Source: Paraescarpia echinospica
Taxonomy: Eukaryota; Annelida; Polychaeta; Sabellida; Siboglinidae
Assembly: GCA_020002185.1 (NCBI GenBank)
Contig: CM034531.1
Location: forward strand, 72,648,145 to 72,712,144
Length of the DNA stretch: 64,000 nucleotides
Reading direction: 5' to 3'
In this document: piece by piece, positions 9,701 to 24,700 of the stretch
Position numbering within the stretch: position 1 is the stretch's first letter
Layout: every line of letters begins with the position of its first letter
Position numbers and translations under genes: made by a program
Notes under the pieces: generated by a model
Database searches by the model: none
Seen by the model: the letters and a program-made list of their open reading frames with translations, nothing else
What the model was told of the DNA's origin: nothing

Positions 9701-12700
9701 TAAATAGTGGCGCCACCAAACAGCAAAAGATAGTGCCATCGAACGAAGCCTGGATAATCGAGGCTATTTTGTTGCATTTGAATAAATACTTGTAATATTA
9801 ACTTTTCGAAACTAGATTCACAAATACTAATGCAAGCTTTTAACCTTGTGCAGAGGAGATACAGTTAAAAAATAATTTTGTCAGCATCAGAAAATGACAG
9901 GTCTTAAAATGGACGTAGCTTTATTATTTCCCATTGCACTTTTAAATGTGATATCATTAGAAAGCAGATTAAAACAAACTATCTAGTTACATTGGCCAAT
10001 TTGATGTCTCTTAACAATGTGGGCCGGCGTATTGCAAAACATTTTCCAACAAATTCAAATCACAAATATGAGTTGACTTATGACTTTACTATTAACGAGA
10101 ACTTTTCTCCATGAGGAATTTGGTTTTATTTTATACACCAGTCTTTCCAGAAAACAAAGGCATAACAATTGTATACGTATCTTGGATAGTAATCTCGTTA
10201 GGTATTATTGTGTTGTAATAACTGCCACGTGAATCTGTTAAAAAACATGTTGCGTCATGGAGCAGAATTATGCAAATTTGTGAAATATATTATGTCAACA
10301 TACTCATTTTGTGGCTCGTTTCTTAAACTAACCAACCAGTAAACTAAACTGATGAACTTGGTCAACATCGCAATATAAATTTATTTTTTACTTAGGTATC
10401 GTCATTGAAAGTAACATTAAGTTTGTGGCCGCCAAAATTTGTGTCATGCACGACCTGCGGCTGGGTGAAAATACGTGCTGTTCACTCCATTTCGAAGCCA
10501 TTAGCTTCAGAATACATTTTAATGGACAAATATTGCATCAGTTAGCATGTCAGGGCATCATGGAGTCGATATATCGAAGGTATCAACGGTATTGAAGTAT
10601 CGAACCAGCACTACTTGCAGTTCGATACCCAATATATCGAAGTATTGCGATACCACAAAATATCGGTATCGAACTTTCACAAGTATCGCGATACTTCGAT
10701 ATATCGAGTATTGAACCAGCACTATGTGACACCCCAAATGAATTTAACCAATCCCGTCTGTTGTTTACTTACTGGTTGTTGGAGCATTCGTGCATTGCAT
10801 TGACCCGTCTAGCAGCAAATGAAACCAGTGTAGAGCCGCTGAAAGGGTTCATTCACAAACTACGATCTTCAGAGGGATTCACTGCCCTATACGCATGTGT
10901 AAAAAGAGTGTAGATTAGATTTGATTGACAGGGTTCTTTGTGCAAAATGTTAGTGATCTGACAGCTTGCGCCATTCCTGCAGATGGTACGCCTGAATTAG
11001 GTGGTGGTAGGCATTAATACCCCATCATTGAGCGCCGTGTGTCCAGAAAATGGTCAAATAATGCTAGGAATTCAAAGTTCGGGAAAGGTTTGTTTCTGCA
11101 CGATACAGAATACTACATATTCCAGTGCTGACACCCATCCTACTAAACATCATACAAACTGACAGGACAGGGCCTTATCATAATAAGACGGGGGCTATAC
11201 ACCGTCCTCTCAAATTATCGCCCATCAATAGTTAATCCCCTGTCCAAATGACAGGTGGACGGGTCTCTAGATAAAGCCCTGCTTGCAGGTGATTAATGGC
11301 CATTGTAAATGATGGCTCTGAGAGCCATTGCACAGCTCTGTTTCAGTTTCACAAATGGCCAATCAACATTGGTTGTTGATCAGTGTAACAAGCCAGTGTT
11401 ACTCCACACAGTAAATGAGCACTGTAATCATCATCATCACCATCCATCGTTCTTGTATGGTAGGGAAACAGCAATAGGGTACAGCAACATTTTATTATCA
11501 GGCAACAGTTGGGAGGCTGCTGCAGGCTCTAGCAGATCTGGAAACTTCAGGATATTCTTGCCTAATCTAGCAATACCATTAAGTAGTTACCAAACTACTA
11601 GATATGAGATTGGTTGGTGTCCACCCTCTTGCAATCTTCAGATTAGCAGCAGATTGTATATTCTTCTCATCTGTATGGAAGGATTCTTTCAACATCTGCT
11701 TTGAAGAAGGCCAATTTGGTGACATAACCATGAGCAGATATCCATACTTTATCCAGTCTGTTGCTATCCCCTGTCCCTGTTGCTAGCAGCCCAAGCTTGT
11801 GCTTTCTTCAGCTCAAACATTCAATAGTGTAAATATTTTCTTTAAAGTATGTGTGCAGTGAAAAGAAACATCCTAAATATAGTCCTACCATCCAAGTTAA
11901 AATGCCCCATCATTTCTTGATTATGTATGGCATTTGGTTATTTGCACAAGATAATCTTTATTTTATTCTTTATAATCTTAATTAAGTAGGCTACAAACTT
12001 TGGAGCAGTGTAAATTAGATCTCTGAAGAGATCCAGAGATCCACACGTCTCTTTCTATCAGTTCCTTCGACCTTTGACCTCTGAGCTCCCAGTTGGCGAT
12101 GTCTTTGAAAAAACCCACAAAGGTAGTTATTTTGAGTTTTTTGCTTTTTCAGTTGTCAGCCATTCCCCAGGTGGCACCACTGAAGTTGTATTATTTGCGG
12201 CATGCAATGCTGTAATTGGTGACAGCACATATTAAATTGTTATGGAAATGAGTTTTAAGCCAAAAATGCTGTGGTGGTGTCCATTGTTGCCTTTGGTTAG
12301 TTGCTCCATGAGTTAGTGTTTCGTAAATAATAATGTGTTTAGTCTAAGTTCACCCATCCCAGTGCATGAAGTGACTGCATCTGTTGATAGTGGGCATCAA
12401 ATCTGACAAATCAGGACCAAACAGATGGCAGGAAGTTTGTGAGCATCCGCCTGCCAATCCTGACTTGAGCAACAACAACGACTTCTTCTGGGGTTACAGC
12501 AATACAGGGTGATCTGTCTTCCCCTCACCCCAGCCCACACCAGGCACATTCATCATGTCTTCATCAGTGCCACTTTTTGTGCTTATCTGCAGGAATGCCA
12601 CCTCCATTAGCAGGCAGTGGATAATGTCTCCAGTGGCGTCAGCTCCTGAGATTGGTTCCACAGCTGAGACTGACATCTCAAGACAGCTCCCACTTCTTTC

Positions 12701-15700
12701 TCCACCAGGGATCTGTTTTGGGTCACATGCTGCTTGCGTGATTAATCACTGCAAAATTAGACAGCGTTCGTGTGATTTTGGTTGAGTGGTTGGACCACAT
12801 AATTAATCACTGATCCCACAGGGCAAGGCTTGCTTCCCAGTCTGTTGGTTGGGTGCAGGTACCGTAATTACCTCAATTGAAGCACGGACGTTTAGTTTTT
12901 TTAAAGTAATGTTTTAATAGTGTTATGTATATGTAGATAATATTAACAATGTTTATCAAGTTTGTTATATTGTGTGCGCATGCGAGAACGGTTGCGGATC
13001 CACGCAGCGGCCAGTTCCAAGGTTTGCATTGATTCAAATGAGCCTCCAGATAGTGGTCATGTTGTAATCGTTTTTATGTTATGAAACCGGATTACATCCA
13101 GCTATACAACTGGATCAGGATTTAGATGAAGTGTCACAGATGGTATGTATGTGTGGTGGCGGGACCTGTGTAATTTATCATTTAACTGTTATCCCTTTCT
13201 CTGTAAGATTAAATCAGGTCTACGAAACAGAAAGATATAATATCTGTTTTGATAATGCAGTATGTTAAGGTCCATTATTCTGACCTGTTAATAAGATGTT
13301 GTCGATTTTGTTCACAACCAAATGTGTTGTTTACAATGTGCTACGAGCACGTGGTGCCAGCCACATGCTGTAGGCACAGGGAGCATCCCGTTGCCTGTGT
13401 GGCCCAATACATTGTATGTAATAATTCCATATCAGATGATTTGTGCCTCATTGGTAGACTGACACTCATATTAAATGTGTAGTGTGTTTACTCAATTCCT
13501 TGATAATATACATGCACATATATGTAAATGCTGTATTTATTTTTTTAGGTGTAATTAATAAATTTTCAGAGGAATAATGTCTATAGTATGTATATAAACC
13601 TATTTCTGTTGTGGTCGCCCGTCTGTGTATTTGTTATTGCTTCACAAAATGTGATTTAGTCCACAGGTCAAATCACAGGGTAAATATATATGAACTTTTC
13701 GTGCAACAGTAGAACATCTTGAATACTGCACATTTTATTCAACATAAATTATAGCTCCAGAAAAGTAGCAGACACATTTAATTCACAACAAATTAAATTG
13801 GTAATTCAAGAGTACAGTTTACTTCATATTTTGATCAATTTTGCATCCTGTTTTTTATTTTCTAGTATCTTCTAGGGCTTTCTGACATCCATCTTGCAGC
13901 CATATATTCTGAAAATTTAAATTGATAGAAAGAATTAGTATAGTTACCACTGACATTGTTAATGTAAAGTGATACTGAGTTTAATAAATACTAAACATGA
14001 TTCCAGAATCCAGATGTACATGTATGTGTGTGTATAATCAGCATGCAGGAAACCGATCTATCGAATTTGACAGCCTATAGTGAAAATGGATTCTCCCTCA
14101 CTCATCAGTTCTAATAATATTATGTAATTGGTTCACAAACACGGAAACTTTGTGGTCTCGTTTTGTGCTGACATAACCAAATATTTGGTGTAATATTTTT
14201 TCTGAATAGGATGATAATTTATCTTCTTAAAGCATTGATATTCATGTAAATAATCACATCTAAGCATTCGTTAATCACTCTAGAATGAACAAGAGGTTCG
14301 AAGACTTTGACCCAGATTTATCCCGCCGTGTGCTTTGACCTGACTTGTAAACACTGTTTGTAAATCATTTTTCTGGTGAAACAAAAATTTGAAAATGTTT
14401 AGGTACTTACATACTGCAACTCATTATCTTTCTAATGAATCCAAAGACATGGCGATTATACCAAATATTTGCGGCATTTTGCTCATATTTCCGAAGGGCA
14501 CACTTCGATCATTAGCATGTAAAATCGTATGGGTGACTTCAGTTGTTCAGCGAGCAGTTCCAGTAACTGCTGCCAGATGGCAGATTGCCAGCGGAAAAGG
14601 TCAATTGGTTATACTTAGGATAGCGAGACTAACTTAGAGAATTATTAATTTTTTAAATGTCGGTTGTTTTTATCCTAAAGGGGGTCCAGCCAGATTTTAC
14701 TAGCCCTTGTAGTTACATGTACAATAATTTTTTGAATCTGGGAACCATAGTAACACGCCAAACATCAAACGGCCTTGCGTTTAACCCAGCTGTTGTCTGC
14801 AATATTGCTTTTAGAGCATGTTCAGAATATTTAATGGTTTGTTTCCAATTTGAACATTTAGCAGCCAAAATATTAAAATGGCAAATACTGGTTTGGATTT
14901 ATTAAATACATTATTTCAGACACAATACTTTCAGATCATATATTATAATATTAAGAGCATTCTATTAAAAAGCCTCAAGTTCAGTGGTGGCCACACAGAA
15001 GTTTGATGCCTATTTAACCCCTTGGTAGCTGACTGGAGTGCCTCGGAAAATAAACAATAGTTCACTGTCAGATTGATCATTCCTTATTATCAAGTTACAA
15101 AAAAACTTTAAAAGTCAAGGCCAGTTGGCTTTGCTCTCACTTTTGCTAAATTTGAGGTCTGAATTTAAAAACATACCCACAAATATATGCTGTGATGATT
15201 TATATCTATCGTGCAACAATTTGTCATATAATCTGTGAATACAACCTTATGTAAATGACATGTTTATTATTATAATTGGGTGCTAGGATTCCTTTGTTTT
15301 TATTTACACACTAACCAGTTATCTGATGTGATGGTGACTCTGCCTTAACATGATTGATTATTTGGTTTGTACACGGCAGTAAGAGTTGGCACAATGTTGC
15401 CGTCAGTCTCTGCGAGACAGCTGTACTGCTGACTGGGGGTGGCAGGGAACATCTGGGGAGGTTACATTGGCTGGATGCTTCTGGTGTATCCACAAGTACA
15501 TATGTCACTAAGTTACACGTGACAGTCATCATGGGATACTTAAACAAATGTCTACATTGTTGTTTTGTGATTATGCCGATTGTAGTGATACATTGTGTAC
15601 AGCACACGTGTGCATATTATGTATTAAAATTAAGTTTGCTGTAGAAATGTTTATGTGTCGACCCTATAAGTTTATACGTTTCACTAGTTGTATAATGAAT

Positions 15701-18700
15701 AATATTGCTAATATTTAATTAGTAACTGTATAAATGTTACAACATTATTAATCGTAATAAATCCCTTGACCTAGAATGCAGAGGTTGCCTTTGGGCTGTT
15801 TTGATTAGACATTTCCACTTGCATTTGCTTTTATAGCCCCCAAAGGCTCTTTCTGACCTGGTGTTTTTTGTCTTCCAATTTTTGTATGAGTACCGGGTAT
15901 GTGGGCCAAACATGTTTTACAGGAATTTCAACTGAAGGGTGAACCCTTTGTGGGAATGAGCACTTATTTAATTATAGGTCCATCAATTGATTTAGTGGAT
16001 CAGAATTCAGATTCATGGATTTCAGCTCAGTAATGTGGGAATTGTTAAATAACAATACTAATGAGATGTTATATAGGCCAGTATCCACCATATAGAGGGC
16101 GCTCATCGTGCTTGCTTGAAGTCAAAGTAAAATAAAAGTTTAATATTTTAAAAGATAAAGTATGTGTACTTTTATTAAAATAATTGAAATAATTAGCTCT
16201 TTAGATCACATAGTTTTAAGAAGTACGAGTAGAACTGTGGTACATCGAGCCAGACTACTTTTGCCATTTGTTTGCCGCATTTTGACTGGATCAAGATCGA
16301 AATAATGTAATAGTCTCTCTACTGATTTTGCCCATATTTGACCCACAACTCAGGTGACACAAGCTTATTTTAGTGGATATTAGGTAAGTTTACATCTTCA
16401 TGAAATGATTGCAAAAGGAGATAAATGAGTAACCTGAATTGATGAGACTTTTAAGGTCCTATTCCTGTGATCAGCAGACAATGAGATTTGTGATATATAA
16501 ATTTATAATGATGGTGCAACATATTTTAGGCAAGTGGTTACTGCATTAATCATCCACCAAGTGATGAGTTATTGCTTGCACTGATTGCTAGACTGGTTCA
16601 TTTCTGACAGCAGCATGTGGCTCCATCTGATGGCTAAATATATACATCCAGCCCAAACGAAGGTCACATTTTGTATTTTAGTGTTTGGCCCCAGAATTGT
16701 GTTGAATTTATTAATTAGGCGTGTCATGTATAGCGACAATATTTAGGGCAACAGCGTCCAGCTAAGGATATTTGCAAAATGTTACGTAATATCAGGTGCA
16801 TGATTATAGATAGTCGATGGATGCAATATGGAAAAAAACACGTTCTACAATAAGGATTGTGGAAACATTGAATGGTGGCTCCACCAGATGGATAAAACAG
16901 AACTAATAAATTTGCATGCCTCGATTAGTTTGGCATATCTAAGAGATCATTCATTGCATGTCTGTTTTTTCTTCAAATACTGTACACTTTAAAATCATAT
17001 GTTTAGCTCAATAAAATTAAAAACTACAATTTGGTTTTAATAAAAAAATTGGTATTGTTTTTGTCTTGTCACTGACAAATGGAAACATTGTTGTCAAATG
17101 TTACAATTTGTTTTTGAGAAAATTAAGATGGAAGATTCTCCATCTTGTGTGTGTGTGAAACGACCGGATTCTGTCTTCATACGCAATGGATTGATCATTC
17201 TTTTATCACTTAATCATATGCTGTCATCTACCAACCAGAACTAATACAACATAACTATTGAAAAGTAAGTTTTTACATAGTGTAGTATTCCATCCTTAGG
17301 ATTACTCAAAGCACTTTATACACTTTACTTTCTGGCCGACCAATTCAGTCGAACACCATCTCGACTTCTCTTGGAAGCATTCAGCCACGCTGCATTTACT
17401 GTGTGATGACCATTTATATGATACATGTATCCACCACTGTCTATAGCCAGGTACTCACACATACAGCTGGGTGAACTGGAGTAATGTAGAGTGAATGAAC
17501 TTGTGCAGCAACAGGATTCGAACCTGGGATTTCTTGATTGAAAGTCTGATACTTTAAACACTGCTACTGCGCTCCACAGAATGTACCCATCTTCCGTCAC
17601 AAAATATGTGTTGAGAGGAGGCAGAATATGTTGATTCCATCTCAAAATCACCGGCATATTATTTCTATGCGATGAACCCAAAAGGAAAATAGTGATCTGT
17701 CCCTAATGCCTTCGAAAAGAAAGAACAGCAACTTTTTAATGACACTACTGTGGTGTTTATTTGGCTGTGGGTGACCTGCTGTTTCTGTACAAGTCACATG
17801 TCACATTCAATAGCCCTCCACTCACGGAACTGATTAACAAAGAACAGATGTATTTTACTTGAGTCCACAAAAAGCTGCTGACACGGAAGTTGTAGAAACA
17901 GATAAACAAGTGTATTGTGTCGAATGTCTCCCAGAAACAAAGACGACTAACATATAGTGGCATTTTAATAATTTGATGTAACGTACATTGATATATTTTG
18001 AGAAATGCTGACAGAAATAGAACTAGAGGATGCAACGGGAAGGCACACAGTTTAGCAACCAGGTACATTTTGTAAACATTGCCAGTTATGTCATCGCTGT
18101 GATGACGAACGAATTATCAACATTATGTTAGGCCCTAGGCAAGATCTGGAAGCATTGACCTTGTAAAAATGTGACGTAATTTTTAGTTTTTCATTTTATA
18201 TTTGGGGAGGGTCTCTGGTTTAGTGGGGGTATGTACAGGGAGAAGGTGTCTGAGGGGGGTGTCATGCAGAGTCTTGAATGTGTTTATGTTTTAAAAACTA
18301 TCGGCATAGAATTGAAAAAAATCTGATTAAGAGCAGACTACACATTGGATAAAATGCTTGAATTCTTAATGATGCAATGGTTTCCCTGTCCAGGTGCTAT
18401 CTGGAAGTTGTAATGCTTTGAATGGCTGTATGTTAAATTGTTAAGAGTCGGTCTAAACACCGCCTAGAATGAACACTGTAGTATTGAAATCATGTAACAG
18501 TACATTGTAGTAATAGTCTTTTTTTAAACAGTCTTACAATTTTTTATTTTGTAAGCAAAACATGACAGAATGTTATAGGACTGGTTGTGATCAGATTGCA
18601 TCTACCATCATAACAAATATGATGTAATTTAATTATTAATATTTGATACCTAATGGCATGACCAGCCATTCCACACCGTAAAGATATCCAGTGTTCAGTA

Positions 18701-21700
18701 GTGGAATTTTGGGATGTCTGTATGCATTCCATTTTATACAGATATCTTTAAAATTGAAAACAATCACAGTAAAGTACATATTTGTTTATGTTCGCACATG
18801 TAAATTACACCAACAAACTTATTGCCCTCGAAGCGCCAAATTGGCCATATATGTATTTAGACACCTAAAAGTAATTATGATTAATTCTCAGCTACTTGAA
18901 AAGATACGGTGCAAAACAATAACTTGCATGACACATGAGAGAATAACTTAAGCTGCGTTCACACTTACACTTTAAAACGGTTTAGTTAAAACGTTTTAAC
19001 TAATCCAGTCAGAAAACAGACGTGTGAACGCGATTTAGCGCTAAAATGTTTTAACTAAAACGGTTTAGCTAATCCACTTCAGTAGGTGGTTTAGTTAAAC
19101 TGTTTTAGCTAAAAACGGTTCAAGCTGCAAGTGTGAACGCAAGCGGATTAGCTAAAACGTTTTAAGCACGTCACAGTCATGCACATTCGATCTCGCGCCT
19201 TGTCGATTCCTGTCTATAACGTAAACATAAACAACATTTTGGTGCAATCATGTATTCGACTTCGATCTACGCAAAATCTAAAGAAACGTAAGTGCGACGC
19301 GACAATTGGGATGATGGGGATTTTCGGCTGTTACTGGAGTTATGGCGAGACGATCGGAGGTAGTCCGATTTATAAAGAAATATAATTATATATCGGTGCA
19401 TTACCAATCGTCTGAACTGCGACCTGAGCAAGGGTGCCGAGGCGGGGTCAGGGGGACATCGTTAACAATTTTGTTATGCTAGCTTGTGCATGTGCGCATA
19501 CCAACTTCCTCCTTAAAACGGTTTGGCTATTGCACGTGTGAACGCTCACAATTTTCAAACATGAACCGGTTTAACTAAAACGGTTTAGCTAAACCGTTTT
19601 AATTCTGTAGGTGTGAATGCAGCTTTAGTTAGAATGCAAGGCAGGAGAAAGTTTGCAGCATTCATGTAGTCCGTGCGAATGTCCGATTTCACAGAACAAT
19701 ATATAATTTATAGCTGTCCGAAAACTTATGGTACTCAAAATTAAAAGATAAGCTGTCCGAGTACATACAACCATTGTGGTACAAATACTTCTGATGCTAG
19801 CAGATTTCTGGTAAAACAGTAGATTTCAGTAAAAATCAATTGATGCAGGTACATTTTCTACAGATGTGACAGTCTTACCACAATCAGTCATGTCACTTTG
19901 TCAATGCTTACTTCCCCCATGTCATGCAGTATTCCGTAACTTATTTCTGATCAGACACCCGGGACAGTGTTGAAGGTTTGCCCAATTTTTTATGAAGAAA
20001 ATGTAGCTTTTGGCCAGCTCTGTAATTCACATAGAGATGACTCATTGCATTATCGTGTGGCATGTCATGTTGCCTGGGGACATGGGGGGATGAGGGAGAG
20101 GGCGCATGTGGTGTTACAATGTAACACTTGTAGTTGCTGCAGGGCACAAGCCTGTTTGAAAAAAAATTCAGACAGATGTAGTGCCAGAAGGCAAACAATG
20201 ACAATGTTTAGCAGTCAGGAACATGTTGTAAATATTGTCAGTTATGTCATAGCTATGGCCATGGTGAAAATTGTGAAGGAATTATCAACACTATTTTAGG
20301 CCCAAGGCATGATCTGGATGTTTTGACTTTGTAAAAAATGTGACAGGCTTTGGGGTTTTTCACATCATATTTGGAGGGCCCTCAGTTTTAGTAGGGGATT
20401 TGTAAAGGGAGAAAGTGTCTGAGGGGGTGTTGGAAGAGGGGACGATACTCAATGTCTATAGTCTCAAACCTAACTAAACTGGAATTACTTAATCATAAAC
20501 CATGGTTGTGGAACATATATAGTAGTTTATACAATGAGGCATTTTATTGAATGAATGAATGAGTGAATCTGCTGGAATCAAACAGTTTTGGCCTGGAGTG
20601 ATTCCATTATCCTAAGTCCTCTGTGGTATGAACTGACCACAAGTTACATCCCCAGACACCTGGGGTTTATCTCCTCTCATCTTCTATTACTTGTGGCATG
20701 TCAACTGGACACTGCATGAGGTCACCTAAGTAAAAGCATGTCATCAACCCTGGCAACCTTAATGGTTTCAGATGTGTGGTACAAATCTCAGGGGCATACT
20801 GCAAATTTACTAGTCCATTTGTTAGGTTTACTATATGTTTCTCCTCCATTAGATGGACATTAATCCAGGAGTATGATAAAGTATGAACATTCTGGCACTT
20901 GCTGCACGGTATTCATAATGCACATGGACTTTTAATTATTTACTGGTTTAAACTGGTGTTGTCTGTTCATCGTTAATTATTTTATAGTATTATAATGCTG
21001 TTAATACTGTAATAAATAGTTTGTTCACTAAAATGAGTTTAATAAGCCCCAAGCACTAGTCACAATTTGAATGTGGCACTCACAAAAATTTCAAATTGTA
21101 CACAAAACATTCAGTTAATAAATACAGTTGGATCAAAGATAGGTGTGGCTAACCACAACCTGCTGGAATTGCGTTTGAAGATGGGTGTGTGTGGGGGGGG
21201 GGGCAGTCAAGGAAGTGGGGCAAAGTAAGACTGATTCAGTGAACTTCCTGCTAATGATTGCCACCCCTTGCTTGAGAGTTTCTTAAACATATTTAACTTC
21301 CACTGAATTTTTATTATTTATTTCATTGCATTTTTTAACTTTCACTGAACTTATGTTACTGCGCTTTTTACCACGAAATGTCAAATCTATTACAATTTAA
21401 TCATATTGTGATATAACAGATCAATCGTAAGATTAAAATGTTAAATGCTATATCTAGAATCTTGGAAGTGGGGGGGGGGAGTGGCCACTGGCCATGTTAG
21501 TTGTACATGTTAAAATGTAGCAGCACAACAGGTTTGAGAAGAAAATATTAAAAAAAACCCAGCCAAATGGAGGTGCCACTGCCAACTACCTCCCACCCGA
21601 AATACACCAGTGAAAATGTTACTGCACATTTACAAAGACATTTCCCATCTGTACTCTTTGAAGCACACAACAAGCTTGTGAGAAACACAACCTGGGAAAC

Positions 21701-24700
21701 AGCCTACGATTCATCTGGAACAGTTTGTGAAGTATGTTGTAATTCTACAGAACTGGCACTCTGATTAAAGTCCACAAGTGACACTACTTGGAGTAGAAAC
21801 CTGTGCATATTTAGCAGTTGGGGAACATAAAAACGAATGCTTTTAACAGCCGAGGTCTGGGAGTTGGATAACTGCATTAGTAGGTTTTGTCGTTGTTTTG
21901 AAAATTTGCGAGATTCTCCAGCTGGAGAAGACATTGAATTACGACATCTTGGGAGATGTACAAGCCATTAAGTCTGGCAGGTTAAATTTTAATAAGGGGC
22001 CATCTCTGTAGGCGAGTTGTAAAAACCGGTATTTGGTTGATTTAAAGTAGCATTTGACATGTCCATAGTATACCGCCTCCCATGGGGTGATGGTTTTGAG
22101 AGCTGGTAATCCCCTTAGAGTATTGTAAGTGGTCAAGGAAGAGAATAGCTGTTTGAGAATCTCATGGGAATTGAGATGTTTCCTGTTGCAATAAGTGGAG
22201 TCCTACTCCAAGCTCCAGGAATGTGACTTGGTTAAGTGGTTGGCTTTGACTGGCCCTGACAGCTAGAGGAGATTAAAACATCCAAAAGAGGATTAAATGT
22301 CACAAAAGGCTGACCAGCTGAATTCTGGCGGGGATGTATTTCCCCACCTGGACTGTCATTCGAAATCGGATATTCACAGAGGAAGGATGTAGTGTTACGG
22401 TCTGTGTCTATCAGAAGCTGTGTGTGTGGAATCACAGGAAGGGGATATGTCTCAAGAAGTGGACATCACAACAAGTGGACATTTGTAGCTGACGAAGGAG
22501 AAGACTTCGTAGGATTATGTGACATCAAGAAGTTCAGAAGAAATCACAGGGATTTATAGCGTGCTGAACTTTACAGATGCAACAAGATTTCAGTCTGGTG
22601 TTTATAACAATTGAAAGACTGTGTCAGTCACTGTGCCGAAGACTGTTGATGACTGCCATAGACAGTGGCTGCATATGACTCAGTAGCTATCAAAGCATGG
22701 CTAATGTATTGAACTGTTGATATCATCACACCGTGTTTTACCAACGCCAACAAATGTTTCAAGAATGTTTGCACTCACAGTGAAAGTTCTTTTCAACTGC
22801 ACTTGAGTAGTGTATTGAAGATTGACAGAAATAACTCTTGTATGTACAAAAAGACTAACTGAACAGAGCTGGGTGCCAGACCCACATAGACTGCCTGTGT
22901 TTGGGCGGTAGAGTACAAAGAACAGGGTTGTAGCTACAGACAACCCATAGAAATGTCTGAGTGGTACAGCTAATATTTGCTTTATTCACAGTGGACTACT
23001 GCCTACTTATGGTGGTCACAGACTACATGTGCATATAATACATGAACTAAAGGCAGAATAATCGGTAGTTGAGATGCCAGGACACTGTCAAGGAAGTTGT
23101 TAGTTTGAGTTACACAGTGTGCCTTCAGGCAGCTTGTTACTGCTTCATGACAGGACATGCCCAAGATCTAATCTCGCCACTGGAGCATGAAATCGTTGCC
23201 TGGCAGGGTTCTAATCATGCTGACAAACTTAGTGTGGAACATCCTGCAGTGAGATCATCTTGATTGTCTTGGAGCTTGGACATTGTGTACTTATGAAATA
23301 TAACAGAAACATTTCTTTTTGGTGATTTGATTTGGTGATTCAATATAAAAACGTGGGCTTGTACGCAGATAAACTATAATTACAGAATGATTTAAACATA
23401 TAAAGATGACACAAGAAAGTGCATGGACTTGTTTCCATTATGGTCCTTGGACAGACATAGATCAAGTGCCTGGACAAGAAAATAATTGAAACACACAGTG
23501 ATTGACATCGGATACTGTCTCAGACTTTGGACGACAATGTCTTGTGCCAATCAGCGGTGACAAGTAATGTGTTTCCAGTTTGGTGAATTACCGTTACACT
23601 ACACCTGGATGTTGAAAAATGTCACAAAAGCGCGACTGCCAAATATCCTGTGGCACAGCATTGTGGTGACACCAAATTTGGCACCAAAGTAAAAAAACGT
23701 GTGATAAAGGCTGACCACATTACACTATCTTGCCTGCAGCTTTGGCAGGACATGGAAATATTGCTGGTAGGGAAAGTTTCAAAGTGCCGGCTTTCACTGG
23801 TTCAACAGCAGTGGAGTTGGATTGTTGTGTTATAAGTAGCACCAGTGGAGTGAGAGAGGTTATCATATCTGCACTCGGGAGCCAAAAAGAATGCAGGACA
23901 AATCAGAAAGCTGCTTAATTCGGAGATAATTCTGTAGATTTACCCACTGGTGTGATTACACTGTGGAAGGAACACAGCTGGCACCAAGCCACAGGAAGAT
24001 GGAGAGTTTATTTGTTTTCCTTGCTGTCAAATAGCACCCTGATAAGGCTGGGGGGTAGGGTGAAACCCTATTTGACAACTCGGAAGAGTGCAGGGAAGGC
24101 AGACAGTGTATACTTGGCAGTACAACGCCCCCTCTCACAGTGACAATAAGTGTTGGCGTTGATTGAGACATTACATGCAACACATGGATTTCCACATTAC
24201 TGGCTGCAGCACTTGTATAATCCAGAGGCCAGGGTGAGAGTTTGTTGATACTGGTGGATTTATCACTCACACCAGAACAGTCTGTTTATTCTGTGATGGT
24301 GGCTTGGAATATTTCAGTTTGCAGTGGGCCTGGCTCTAGGTGGACGTGTTGCTGTGATGTGTGGGGAGATCTGACCCTAGGGTCAATGTGCTGACTCCAG
24401 CCCAGTTTGATGTTAGATGGAGAGGGGAGAGTGACATGATTACATAAGAGCTTATGGAACGCTGCCCAGTGCTATCACTTGACTGTGGTGGAGATTGTGG
24501 CTACATCATAAGGGAATGTCTGCATTGTCTTGGACACTCTACACCACTGCAGTACGGCAGGGAACATTACAGAATGTAGCGGTCATCTCTGGTCAAACTG
24601 ACCAAGTCTAATGGAGTACAACAATGAGACGTTATTGTTGTCACAACGATGTGGATTATAGCAGAAATACTTTGGTTCCGATTCGAGAAGGGATTACATT

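Noticed and set aside
17757..18068. 103-codon minus frame with hydrophobic stretches
   Set aside because: No start context, homology or conserved pattern; it partly overlaps a dispersed repeat.
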